DNA of 64,000 nucleotides from Streptomyces sp. GQFP (lineage in GTDB: Bacteria > Actinomycetota > Actinomycetes > Streptomycetales > Streptomycetaceae), in assembly GCF_021545335.1 (NCBI RefSeq), contig NZ_CP089312.1, forward strand, positions 310,001-374,000. Direction: 5' to 3'. Position numbers and translations under genes: made by a program. Shown here piece by piece: positions 32,322-40,646 of the stretch. Under the pieces are notes generated by a model that was given only the letters and a program-made list of their open reading frames with translations, was not told the origin of the DNA and did no database searches. The first letter of the stretch is position 1. Every line of letters begins with the position of its first letter.

Positions 32322-32732
32322 GTGTACCACTCACTAGGCGCCACTCGTCCGATGGCCGCAGGTTCCGCCACGGGCCTGCTCGATGCCCCGGCCGACACGA
32401 ACACCCTCGTCTTCCAGCGCTGCGGCTGGTGCGCCACCGCGATGTACCACCGGCTGCTGTGCCCGGTCTGCGCGGGCAGCGACCTGCGTACGGAGCGCAG
32501 CGAGGGCACGGGCACGGTCCGGCACGCCACGGTCGTCCACCGGAACACACCGGCCGCTCGCAATGTGTCGCTGGTCGAGATGGCCGAGGGCTTCGTCGTA
32601 CGCGGCCGGGTGATGGGTCCGGCCGCCGGCATCCACAGCGGGGACCGGGTCCGGCTGGCCACCGCGAAGGACCCGGTGCGCGGCGAGCCGGTGTTCCAGC
32701 TCCTTGACGAGCCGTACCGCGCCTGGATCTGA
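32322..32732 (+). CDS. Zn-ribbon OB-fold (DUF35-type) protein
   Basis: 136 aa from GTG 32322, with AGGGAG 8 nt upstream. A rubredoxin-like zinc ribbon is visible (FQRCGWCATAMYHRLLCPVC: two CxxC pairs), followed by an OB-fold (GTGTVRHATVVHRN, later GIHSGDRVRLAT). Proteins of this family accompany thiolases and acyl-CoA enzymes, where the ribbon/OB module helps complex assembly or acyl-CoA binding. No thiolase adjoins here. It is probably under the TetR regulator just upstream. Confidence 0.87.
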   Translation: MYHSLGATRPMAAGSATGLLDAPADTNTLVFQRCGWCATAMYHRLLCPVCAGSDLRTERSEGTGTVRHATVVHRNTPAARNVSLVEMAEGFVVRGRVMGPAAGIHSGDRVRLATAKDPVRGEPVFQLLDEPYRAWI

Positions 32733-32900
32733 CGTTCCGGCCGACGGCCTGACGGTCCGTCAACTCCCTTTCCCCCTTCTCCACTTCCTCCTTCTCCACT
32801 TCCCCACAGGCAACCCACAGGTCTCTGATCCCGTCCTCCGGGGCGAGAGGGGCCGTCGGGGAACCGGGGCTCCTGAGCAAGGGCCAGGAGGAGGAGACCA

Positions 32901-35699
32901 TTGCTACGTGCCCGGCGAATATGGGTCACCGCTGCGGCGGTACTCGCGGTGGTGGGGGGATCGCCAGGATGGGCGCAGGCGGAGCCGTCGCCCCGGTCGG
33001 AGGTGGCCGCCCAACAGCTGCCCTCCGGCTGGACGTTCACCGGTGAGGGTGCGGAGCGGCAGCTCGTTTGGCGCTCCGGCAGACCGGTGCCGATGGGTGA
33101 CGCGCGCGTCGAGTTCTACGCGGGCGACCGGTTGCTCGGCCGGCCAACGGCCGCGAAGGACGGCCGGATGTTCCGGCTCCCGCTCGAAGACGCCCTGAAC
33201 GCCCGCGGCCTCAAGGGGTCCGAGGGGTTCGAGGACCTCCAAGTGCGCGCCGGTGGACGCCGGTTGGACGCGGCCGGACTGGCGGCGGTCCCTGACGAGC
33301 GGCGCGCGGCGATCGCCCCGCCCGCCCTGGCCCCGGCCAACCCCGTCGACCCCGGCAAGCCGGGTTCGTACCGTACGGTCTCGGGCGAGTACGCGCTCGA
33401 CTCGGTGAAACTGCCCGGGTTCCCCGTGCCGGTGGAGATGAAGGCCGTGGTGGTCGCGCCGACCGGCGCCACCGGCCGCAGGCCGCTCGCCCTGTTCCTG
33501 CACGGCCGCCACTCCACCTGCTACAAGCCCGGCACCGACGAGATCAGCGGCGCGTGGCCCTGCCCGGCCGGCGAGAAGCAGATCCCGAGCTACCGGGGCT
33601 ATCTGCGCGACCAGAAACTCCTGGCGTCGCAGGGCTATGTGACGGTGTCGATCTCCGCCAACGGCATCAACGCCCAGGACGCGGACGCCGAGGACGCCGG
33701 GGCACAGGCCCGCTCCTCCCTCGTACGGCAGCATCTGGCCCGCTGGGCCGACTGGTCGGCGAACCGCCCCTCGGCACCGGCGGTCGTACGGAACGCTCCG
33801 GTCGCCGACCTCTCGCGGGTGCTGCTGGTCGGTCACTCGCGCGGCGGCGAGGGCGTGAACCGGGCCGCGATGGACAGCCTGTACCGTCCGCCGGCCGACC
33901 AGGACGGGTACGGCGGCCCGGTGCGCTGGAACATCCGGGGCACGGTCCTCATCGGCCCGACGATCTTCGGCCAGAACCCGGTCGCCGACGTGCCGTCGGT
34001 GACGATTCTGCCGGGCTGCGACGGCGATGTGTCCGATCTCCAGGGCGAGTTGGCCCTGGACGGCACCCGTGGCATCAGCCGGGGCACCGCCCTGCACAGC
34101 GCGGTGTACGTGATCGGCGCCAACCACAACTACTTCAACACCGAGTGGACGCCGGGGCAGGCGCAGGCACCGGCGGACGACGACTTCTGGTCCGACCCGG
34201 ACGAGAAGGACCCGGTGTGCAGTGTGGGCACCCGGACCCGGCTGACCGCCGACCAGCAGCACAAGGCGGGCGCGAGCTATATCGCGGCGGCGGCCCGGCT
34301 GTTCGTCGCGGGCGACGACCGGGTACGTCCGCTGCTCGACGGCTCCGGCCGGCGGGCCCCGTCCGCCGACCCGGCGCGCGTCCTCACACACGCCGTGGGC
34401 GGGAACCGCTCCGCCGGCATCCTGCCCGACGGCGCGGTGACCGTGCAGGGCGGCGGCGGACGGCTGTGCTCGGCGGTGGACGACCGGCCCTCGGTCAGGT
34501 GTCTGGCCGCGGACAGCGGCGGTGAGTCCCCGCACTTCGCGGGCTGGATGACGCGACGGGAGGTGGGCCGCCGCGCGGTCACCCTCAAGTGGTCGCAGCC
34601 CGGTACCGCGGTGCGTGTGCGTCCCGAGCGGCCGGTGTCCCTCGGCGGTGCCAAGGGCCTCGCCCTGCGTGTCGTCGTGCCGCCCAACACCACCGGGACA
34701 CAGCTGGACGTGTCCGTCACCGACACCGCGGGCAAGCGCGCCACCCTCGGCCGGGTCCGGGTGGACGGGCTGCCCGGGAGCAATCGGACGGCCTCGTACT
34801 GGGCGCGGGAGGTCCGCGTACCGCTGTCCGCCGCCGCCTCCGCCGGGGTCGACCTGCGCAGGGTGCGGAGCGTGGACCTGACTCCGCGCAGCCGCTCGGG
34901 GCAGGCCTGGCTGATCGACGCCTGGAGCTGGCGCCCGGGAACGCCCGCGGTACGGCCGGCCGCGCTGCCGCGCGTCGACATCGGACGGCTCACCGTCAAG
35001 GAGGGCGACTCCGGCTCCCGTACCTACCGGGTACCGGTCCGGATCGCCGGGCAGGGCGGCGCCGGCGGCACGGTTCGGGTGTACGTCCAGGATCCCGGGT
35101 CGGAGACGGTGACGAACCGGCTGGTGACGGTACGCCCCGGCGAGCAGAGCATCGATGTGCCGGTGACGGTGAAGGGTGACACCCGGTACGACTACGACGC
35201 CTGGCAGTTCGTGTTCGTGAAGGCGGTGCGCGGGGCGGTGATCGGCTCGTACACCGGCGGGGTGACCGCCCTCAACGACGATCCCCAGCCCACGGTGACC
35301 GTCGCTCCGGTCGCGGACCGGGTCACCGAGGGTCAGCGGCTGACCTGGCGCGCGACGCTTTCGGCGCCGTCCGGCACCGAGATGAACGCGATCCTGGAGG
35401 TGCTGCCGGTCGCGGGCGGGGCCGAGCTGTCCACGACGGATGTTGATCCGGCGTGGCTGGAGGAGGTCTCCGGGGAGCCGCCGCTGCCGGAGCGGGCGTT
35501 GTCCTCGATCGAGGGGCTGTATCTGTGGGTGTCGATCCCTCCGGGCGAGGTGAGCGCGGAGCTGAGTATTCCTACGGTTGCGGACTCGGTGGTTGAGGGG
35601 GAGGAGTCTGTGCGGGTTCGGGTTACGGACTTCGATGAGGAGACGGGCGAGCCGGTGCCTGGACCTGAGTTTGTGGGGACGGTGTTGGACGGGTCGTAG
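32901..35699 (+). CDS. Large secreted alpha/beta-hydrolase with C-terminal Calx-beta-like domains
   Basis: 932 aa from TTG 32901, preceded by AGGAGGAGGAG. A signal peptide covers residues about 1-28 (ending GWAQAE). The hydrolase domain spans about 150-480: oxyanion region RRPLALFLHGRHSTC, nucleophile elbow LLVGHSRGGEGVNRAAM, an acidic loop TILPGCDGDVSD and a likely catalytic His in VIGANHNYFN. After a beta-sandwich (about 560-690) come two Calx-beta-like modules (RLTVKEGDSGSRTYRVPVRI; VADRVTEGQRLTWRATLSA). Probably an extracellular esterase or lipase held at a surface by calcium-binding modules; substrate unknown. The 168-bp gap before it holds a C/T-rich direct repeat (CCTTCTCCACTTC twice, near 32775-32805). 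Confidence 0.8.
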   Translation: MLRARRIWVTAAAVLAVVGGSPGWAQAEPSPRSEVAAQQLPSGWTFTGEGAERQLVWRSGRPVPMGDARVEFYAGDRLLGRPTAAKDGRMFRLPLEDALNARGLKGSEGFEDLQVRAGGRRLDAAGLAAVPDERRAAIAPPALAPANPVDPGKPGSYRTVSGEYALDSVKLPGFPVPVEMKAVVVAPTGATGRRPLALFLHGRHSTCYKPGTDEISGAWPCPAGEKQIPSYRGYLRDQKLLASQGYVTVSISANGINAQDADAEDAGAQARSSLVRQHLARWADWSANRPSAPAVVRNAPVADLSRVLLVGHSRGGEGVNRAAMDSLYRPPADQDGYGGPVRWNIRGTVLIGPTIFGQNPVADVPSVTILPGCDGDVSDLQGELALDGTRGISRGTALHSAVYVIGANHNYFNTEWTPGQAQAPADDDFWSDPDEKDPVCSVGTRTRLTADQQHKAGASYIAAAARLFVAGDDRVRPLLDGSGRRAPSADPARVLTHAVGGNRSAGILPDGAVTVQGGGGRLCSAVDDRPSVRCLAADSGGESPHFAGWMTRREVGRRAVTLKWSQPGTAVRVRPERPVSLGGAKGLALRVVVPPNTTGTQLDVSVTDTAGKRATLGRVRVDGLPGSNRTASYWAREVRVPLSAAASAGVDLRRVRSVDLTPRSRSGQAWLIDAWSWRPGTPAVRPAALPRVDIGRLTVKEGDSGSRTYRVPVRIAGQGGAGGTVRVYVQDPGSETVTNRLVTVRPGEQSIDVPVTVKGDTRYDYDAWQFVFVKAVRGAVIGSYTGGVTALNDDPQPTVTVAPVADRVTEGQRLTWRATLSAPSGTEMNAILEVLPVAGGAELSTTDVDPAWLEEVSGEPPLPERALSSIEGLYLWVSIPPGEVSAELSIPTVADSVVEGEESVRVRVTDFDEETGEPVPGPEFVGTVLDGS

Positions 35700-35730
35700 G
35701 GGGGGTTGTTTGTTGGGTGCGGGTGCGGGT

Positions 35731-35774
35731 GCGCTGTGGCTTGTCGCGCAGTTCCCCGCGCCCCTAGGGGGCGG
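35731..35774 (+). repeat. Dispersed Streptomyces intergenic element, copy 2 (short form)
   Basis: GCTTGTCGCGCAGTTCCCCG, then CGCCCCTAGGGGGCGGGG, matches the element after the SDR gene at 59091. It follows the esterase stop by 32 bp. The GCCCC/GGGGC arms can form a hairpin, so it may terminate transcription. Confidence 0.7.
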
Positions 35775-35799
35775 GGAAGGGGACTGCGTCCCTCTCCCC

Positions 35800-35935
35800 C
35801 GCCCGAAACAGACAGGTCGAGCAGCATGCCGCCGTCCCGCACGCCGGAGCGGATCCCGACCGTCAGTCCTTCGCGGTGGGCGAGTCGTACGGCGTCGAGG
35901 TCCGCCTTCAAGAGATCCGACGGCGAAATAGTTGC
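35800..35935 (-). pseudogene. Possible gene remnant on the minus strand
   Basis: From ATG 35935 the minus strand reads MATISPSDLLKADLDAVRLA and continues plausibly as protein (REGLTVGIRSGVRDGGMLLD) for about 45 codons. It then runs into the dispersed repeat and antisense of the esterase gene. No family recognised and no normal stop. It may be the tail of a gene truncated by rearrangement, or a short chance ORF. The region 35936-36003 shows nothing clear. Confidence 0.25.
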
Positions 35936-36003
35936 CATCTCTGCCGACACTGGTTCACCACCGGGAGCAAAAAGGAGGCTCCGCCGACCGTCGTACGAGA
36001 CCG

Positions 36004-36390
36004 CTAGGTGAGAGTGATGCGGATCCCGACCGTGCCCGTCTTCCCGCGCCGCAGTCGGCTGCCGAACAGGGTGATGCGGCCCAACACGCCGTACTTACGG
36101 GCGAGGAGCTTGCGGTAGGCGTCGGTCGCGGGCTGGTCGAGTATCTCGGCAGTGGCGGGGACCGGGTCCCCGGTCGGGTTTCCGCGGAAGTCGCAGGGAC
36201 CGACCAGAACGTCGGCCCGGTTGCGGATCCGCTTCACCTTCCACGCGTCCGCCACCGACCAGACGCCGAGCGCGTCCCCGTCCCGCACCACCCAGACCGG
36301 GGTGGCGACGGACGTGCCGTTCTTGCGGTAGCTGGTGATCAGCAGGTATTTGCCCGCAGCGAGCCGGTCCAGGGGGCTGGTTTCGTCCAT
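36004..36390 (-). CDS. PPOX-class F420-dependent oxidoreductase
   Basis: 128 aa, ATG 36390. A split-beta-barrel flavin/deazaflavin-binding protein, with LAAGKYLLITSYRKNGTSVA, TPVWVVRDGDALGVWSVADA and WKVKRIRNRADVLVGPCDF in the order typical of actinobacterial F420-dependent PPOX enzymes. It would use coenzyme F420 in a redox reaction on an unknown substrate. The group II intron ends only 3-6 nt before the start codon, so the native RBS and leader have been moved about 2 kb away and expression may need intron splicing. Confidence 0.87.
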   Translation of the reverse strand: MDETSPLDRLAAGKYLLITSYRKNGTSVATPVWVVRDGDALGVWSVADAWKVKRIRNRADVLVGPCDFRGNPTGDPVPATAEILDQPATDAYRKLLARKYGVLGRITLFGSRLRRGKTGTVGIRITLT

Positions 36391-36442
36391 TGGTAGTTGG
36401 AGGCGCGGTGCTCCTTGCGGGCCCGTTTCCTCCGTCCCCTTT

Positions 36443-36477
36443 CAATCCGTGCGTGCGGTTTTCCCGCACACGGCTTA
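36443..36477 (-). ncRNA. Group II intron domain V
   Basis: On the minus strand: TAAGCCGTGTGCGGGAAAAC, then CGCACGCACGGATTG. It has the catalytic AGC, a GAAA tetraloop on a CGGGAAAACCG stem, and the CG bulge, as in bacterial intron domain V. Domain VI follows at about 36399-36440. Confidence 0.85.
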
Positions 36478-36498
36478 CCGATGATCTTCTTGACAGGA

Positions 36499-37998
36499 TT
36501 ACGCAGCCTTCGGATAGCGAATGGTGCCACGCAGTCGATACAGGCCGTGCCCGTTGAACCACTCTTCCGTCCATTCCCGCCACTGACCCTGCCGCAGGTT
36601 GCGCCCGCGCTTCTTGACCATCAGTCTGCGAAGTCGCCACACCACATATCTGTCAGCGTTCTGGAATTTCTCGGCGGCATTCCCGGTTCGGAAGTAATTG
36701 CCCCAGCCGCGCAGGATCGGATTCAAATCCGCGATCACATCACGGACATCCCATCCCGACCGACGGCAGTCGGTCCGTTCCCGGACCTTGTCCCGGAGTC
36801 TCTTCATCGCCGCCTTCGAAGGCCAGCGGTGCAGGTAGAAGCGGACTGTCCCGTACTTCTCCCACGACCTGCCTGAGAAACGGGCTCTGAAGTGGCAGCC
36901 GAGGAAGTCGAGTCCTTCCCGGCCCTCTCTGAGGTCAACAATCTTCGTCTTGTCCGGGTGCAGTCGCAGCCCCAGCGAGCCGAGGATCTCCCCGACCGCA
37001 TCCAGGGCAGCTCCGGCCTGGCGGGCCGAACGGCACAGAACGACTCCGTCGTCGGCATACCGCACCAGCTCACCAACCCCTTGCCTCGTCAGCTCGGAGT
37101 CCAGAACATGCAGGTAGATGTTGGCCAGCAAGGGCGAGATCACCCCGCCCTGAGGCGTCCCGGCGACCGTCCGCCGGACCTCACCGTCCACCATCACCCC
37201 CGCCTGCAACCACAGACGGACCAGCTTGAGAACCCTGCGATCCGACACCCGACGCCCCACCTCGGCGAGAAGCCGACCGTGGTCGATCTCGTCGAAGAAG
37301 CTCCGGATGTCAAACTCCACGACAAAGTGACGGCCCTTGACAAAGCCGACTCGAAGCCGTTCCATCGCCTGCGTCGCCGACCGTTTCGGACGGAATCCAT
37401 ACGAGCACGGGGAGAACCCCGCCTCGAAAACCGGCTCCAGAACAATCTTCGCCGCCTGTTGGGCCACTCTGTCACGGACAGCAGGAATCGAAAGCGGCCT
37501 GATGCCACCCTGCGGTTTCGGGATGCCCACACGCCTGGCGGGCGCGGGACGATACGTGCCTGCACGCAGAGAAGCCTGGAGTTCACCGAGCAACCGCCCG
37601 ACCCCGTATTCCTTCTCCACGAATACCAGAGTGACCCGATCCACCCCAGCACTTCCACCATTGGCCCGGACCCGTTCCCACGCCTCCCACAGCACATCAC
37701 CTCTGTGGATACGGTCGTACAGGGCGTGGAAACGCCGCTCCGGAGACTGCTTGGCCGCAGTCCATAGCCCGCGTTGAAGTTTTCGCACTTTCGAGACGGA
37801 CGCATGCCCGTCCACTACGACGGGGGATGCCCCGCCGGGGTGGTTGGACCGGGCAGACCCGGCCATGCCCTCGCGCTTACCCTCGCTACGGACGTGATCA
37901 AAGTGGGGGTCCTTCCCTCCCGGCGCGTTATGTTGCACGCCGATCAGCGGTACTACGGCCCCCTCGGACTCCCGCTGCCCTCCGGACGACTTCACCAT
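36499..37998 (-). CDS. ltrA: Group II intron reverse transcriptase/maturase
   Basis: 499 aa if it begins at ATG 37998; the frame is open to 38142. RT motifs appear in order: RVGIPKPQGGIRPLSIPAV, SYGFRPKRSATQAMERL, FDIRSFFDEIDH, GTPQGGVISPLLANIYLH, and the catalytic VRYADDGVVL. Domain X (maturase) follows with IADLNPILRGWGNYFRTGNA. There is no HNH endonuclease, as in group IIC-like introns. It reverse-transcribes the intron and helps splicing. The gene is intact, so the element may be active. Confidence 0.93.
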   Translation of the reverse strand: MVKSSGGQRESEGAVVPLIGVQHNAPGGKDPHFDHVRSEGKREGMAGSARSNHPGGASPVVVDGHASVSKVRKLQRGLWTAAKQSPERRFHALYDRIHRGDVLWEAWERVRANGGSAGVDRVTLVFVEKEYGVGRLLGELQASLRAGTYRPAPARRVGIPKPQGGIRPLSIPAVRDRVAQQAAKIVLEPVFEAGFSPCSYGFRPKRSATQAMERLRVGFVKGRHFVVEFDIRSFFDEIDHGRLLAEVGRRVSDRRVLKLVRLWLQAGVMVDGEVRRTVAGTPQGGVISPLLANIYLHVLDSELTRQGVGELVRYADDGVVLCRSARQAGAALDAVGEILGSLGLRLHPDKTKIVDLREGREGLDFLGCHFRARFSGRSWEKYGTVRFYLHRWPSKAAMKRLRDKVRERTDCRRSGWDVRDVIADLNPILRGWGNYFRTGNAAEKFQNADRYVVWRLRRLMVKKRGRNLRQGQWREWTEEWFNGHGLYRLRGTIRYPKAA

Positions 37999-38387
37999 CG
38001 GCTTATACGTCCGGTCTCCTGCCCGATGCCAGGCGTGGTCAGACGGGTCTCTCCTGTTCCGGCCCAGACTGTGCACACGTGCCGCCCTCCGTACCCCGGG
38101 AGAACCCCGGAGGCTGACCCCGGAACAGGGCCCCCAGGACATGGCCTTCGCCCGGACATGAGGGGCTCGGCTTCTCCGCTTTGACTCTGACGAGGCTGCA
38201 AGGTTCGCTTCACGCTACGGCCCGCGTGCTTGCTCCCTCCAAAATGAGGCTCTTGACATCCCGCTCAGCCCGCCGCGTCTCCACGACGAACCGGGACCTG
38301 CTACCGGGCACTCCGGTGCCTACCCGGACGGGACTTCCACCCGCGAGCCTGGACCAGCTTTCAGGACGCAACATGGCCGGGAGTCTA

Positions 38388-38418
38388 GGCGCCGGGACTC
38401 CATCCGACCCCCGGCGCC
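38388..38418 (-). terminator. Hairpin downstream of gudD (intron target)
   Basis: GGCGCCGGG and CCCGGCGCC form a perfect 9-bp stem with a 13-nt loop, about 20 nt after the gudD stop. It is a likely terminator for the glucarate operon, and the group II intron begins 15 nt beyond it. Confidence 0.7.
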
Positions 38419-38438
38419 CCTCCCTCACTTGCCGGCCG

Positions 38439-39701
38439 TCACCAGCGTGGCAGCCGGCGCTCGTACTCCGGCCGGATCCGCCGCATGTACCCGGTGTCGT
38501 CGCGGTTCCGGATCCCGGAGTCGAGGTAGCGGCGGTGGGCTCGGGCCAGGGCGTCGGGGTCCAGCTCTACGCCCAGGCCGGGGCCCGTCGGTACCTTCAC
38601 CGCGCCGTCGCGGACCTCGATGGCGCCGGGGACGATGACGTCGTCCGCCGAGTTCCACGGGTAGTGCGTGTCGCAGGAGTGCGCCAGGTTGGGGATGGCC
38701 GCGCCGACATGGGTCATCGCGACGAGGCTGATGCCCAGGTGCGAGTTGGAGTGCATGGACAGCTCGATGCCGAACGCCTCGCAGACAGCGGCGAGTTCAC
38801 GGGTCCGGCGCAGTCCGCCCCAGTAGTGGTGGTCGGTGAGGAGGACCTGGATCGCGTTCTGTTCGACGGCGGGGCGCAGATGTTCCCAGGCGATCACGCA
38901 CATGTTGGTGGCGAGCGGCATCGCCGCTTCCTTGGCGACCTCGGCCATGCCGAGGATGGTGGCGGTCGGGTCCTCCAAGTACTCGATGACGCCGTCGAGT
39001 TCACGGGCGACGTACTTCGAGGTCTCCACCGACCAGGCCGTGTTGGGGTCCAGGCGCAGCGGCTGCCCGGGGAAAGCCTCGGCGAGCGCCTTCATCGCGG
39101 CGATCTCCTCGTCGGGCGGGAAGACACCGCCCTTGAGCTTGAACGAGGTGAATCCGTACCGCTGTTGCATCAGCCGGGCCTGGGCCACTACCCCGGCCGG
39201 GTCGAGGGCCTCGCCCCATTCGTCGCCGATGGCTTCGCGGCCGTCGAGGGCGGGGTGTTCGGCCCACTTGTAGAACAGGTACGCGGCGAAGGGCACCGCG
39301 TCCCGGACCTTGCCGCCGAGGAGGTCGCTGACCGGGCGGCCGAGCAGCTTGCCCTGGGCGTCGAGACAAGCCACCTCCACGGCCGAGGTGGCCCAGCCGC
39401 GTTCATGGGAACTGGGCACGGTCGGCGACAGGACGGCGTCGATCGCGGCCGCGACGGCCGTCGTGTCGAAGACGTCCATACCGACGACGACCTTCGCGGC
39501 CTCCTGGAGCCGTTCGAGTCGGGCGGTGCCGCCGGGCGACTCACCGAGGCCCACCGTGCCGTCCTCCAGGACGAGTTGGAGGATGCAGCGCAGGGCGAGC
39601 GGTTCGTGCACACCGTCGGCGTTGAGCAGGGGCGGGTCGTCGAACGCGATGGGGGTGACGACGAGTTCACGGATACGGGTGCCGACTCCGGTGCTGCTCA
39701 T
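38439..39701 (-). CDS. gudD: Glucarate dehydratase (enolase superfamily)
   Basis: 420 aa, ATG 39701, overlapping the kdgD stop (ATGA). Enolase-superfamily features of the GlucD branch are visible: the capping N-terminus (GVGTRIRELVVTPIAFDDPP, LGESPGG), the KxK catalytic lysines in SFKLKGG, metal ligands in RLDPNTAW and the following Glu/Asn positions (EYLEDP, LATNMCV), and the catalytic His in SMHSNSHLG. It dehydrates D-glucarate (often also L-idarate) to 5-keto-4-deoxyglucarate. The next enzyme of the pathway is encoded by the overlapping gene upstream. End of a five-gene operon that closes with a strong hairpin. Confidence 0.93.
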   Translation of the reverse strand: MSSTGVGTRIRELVVTPIAFDDPPLLNADGVHEPLALRCILQLVLEDGTVGLGESPGGTARLERLQEAAKVVVGMDVFDTTAVAAAIDAVLSPTVPSSHERGWATSAVEVACLDAQGKLLGRPVSDLLGGKVRDAVPFAAYLFYKWAEHPALDGREAIGDEWGEALDPAGVVAQARLMQQRYGFTSFKLKGGVFPPDEEIAAMKALAEAFPGQPLRLDPNTAWSVETSKYVARELDGVIEYLEDPTATILGMAEVAKEAAMPLATNMCVIAWEHLRPAVEQNAIQVLLTDHHYWGGLRRTRELAAVCEAFGIELSMHSNSHLGISLVAMTHVGAAIPNLAHSCDTHYPWNSADDVIVPGAIEVRDGAVKVPTGPGLGVELDPDALARAHRRYLDSGIRNRDDTGYMRRIRPEYERRLPRW

Positions 39702-40606
39702 GCTCCAACCGCCTCCAGACCGTGGTCGATGAGTTTCGCCAGCCGGGCCACGTGCTCCGGCGTCGGGTCGAGCAGCGGAGCGCGGACGCCGCCGACGTCC
39801 AGGCCCCGGAGGGTCACCCCTGCCTTGATCAGGGACACCGCGTATCCCGGTACCTCGTCGCGGAGTTCGACGAGGGGGCCGTAGAACTCGTCGAGGAGCT
39901 TGGTGACCAGGGGCTCGTCGCCCTCCCCCAGCGCCCGGTGGAACGCGGTGGCGATCTCCGGGGCGAAAGCGAAGACGGCGGACGAGTAGAGGTCGACGCC
40001 GACGCCCTGGTAGGCGGCGGCCGTCATCTCGGCGGTCGGCAGGCCGTTGAAGAAGGCGAAGTCCTCGCCGCCGGGCAGGGCCCTGATCGCGCGCACGATG
40101 CGGTGCATGCGTTCGAGGTCGCCGATGCCGTCCTTGAGGCCCACGACACCGGGCAGGGCGGCGATCTCGGCGGCCGTGGTCTCGGTGAGGCGGGCGGTGC
40201 CGCGCTGGTAGAAGATCACCGGGAGCCCGGCGGCCGACGTCACCTCACGCGCGTACCGGACGAGGCCCTGCTGCGGTGCGGTCACCAGGTACGGCGGCAG
40301 CAGCAGGATGCCGTCGGCGCCGGCCTCCCGGATACGGGTGGCCTCGTCGACGGCCACGGGCAGCGGACCGCCGGCGGCGGCCAGGACGGGGACCCGGCCG
40401 GCCGTCGTGGCGACCGCGATCCTGGTCGCCTGTTCGATCTCGTCCGGTGTCAGCGCGTGGAACTCTCCGGTGCCGCAGGCGACGAACACCCCGCCGGCCC
40501 CGGCCGCGACCCCGGCCTCGATGTGCCGGGCGAGGAGTTCCCCGTCCAGCGATCCGTCCGCCCCGAAGGGCGTGACCGGAAAGAACAGCACTCCTTGGAA
40601 CTTCAT
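39698..40606 (-). CDS. kdgD: 5-dehydro-4-deoxyglucarate dehydratase
   Basis: 302 aa, ATG 40606, with GGGAG 4-5 nt upstream. A DHDPS/NAL-type TIM barrel: GVLFFPVTPFGADGSLD, VACGTGEFHALTPDE (substrate loop), the catalytic Tyr in PVIFYQRGTA and the Schiff-base lysine in GVVGLKDGIGDLERM. It converts 5-keto-4-deoxyglucarate to 2-oxoglutarate semialdehyde with loss of water and CO2. The dehydrogenase for the last step to 2-oxoglutarate is not in the operon. Gene overlap with gudD supports the pathway assignment. Confidence 0.93.
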   Translation of the reverse strand: MKFQGVLFFPVTPFGADGSLDGELLARHIEAGVAAGAGGVFVACGTGEFHALTPDEIEQATRIAVATTAGRVPVLAAAGGPLPVAVDEATRIREAGADGILLLPPYLVTAPQQGLVRYAREVTSAAGLPVIFYQRGTARLTETTAAEIAALPGVVGLKDGIGDLERMHRIVRAIRALPGGEDFAFFNGLPTAEMTAAAYQGVGVDLYSSAVFAFAPEIATAFHRALGEGDEPLVTKLLDEFYGPLVELRDEVPGYAVSLIKAGVTLRGLDVGGVRAPLLDPTPEHVARLAKLIDHGLEAVGA

Positions 40607-40646
40607 GTCTCCCTCAAGCGTGGGGGGTTGATGTCACTGGGTGGGT

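Larger units (their letters stand above)
36393..38372 (-). mobile_element. Group II intron with reverse transcriptase, about 1.98 kb
   Basis: The RT/maturase gene is followed on the minus strand by a clear domain V and domain VI and preceded by about 370 nt of structured 5' intron RNA. The 5' end is placed at GTTGCGTCC (38372), near but not equal to the GUGYG consensus. The 3' end is after CCAAC or CCAACTAC (36396 or 36393). The site lies 15 nt after a strong hairpin that follows gudD, which fits the terminator preference of group IIC introns. Boundaries are good to within a few bases. Confidence 0.82.

Noticed and set aside
35333..35950. 205-codon minus-strand ORF as an intact gene
   Set aside because: Most of it is antisense to the esterase gene and crosses a dispersed repeat; only the first ~45 codons look protein-like, so it is listed as a possible remnant.
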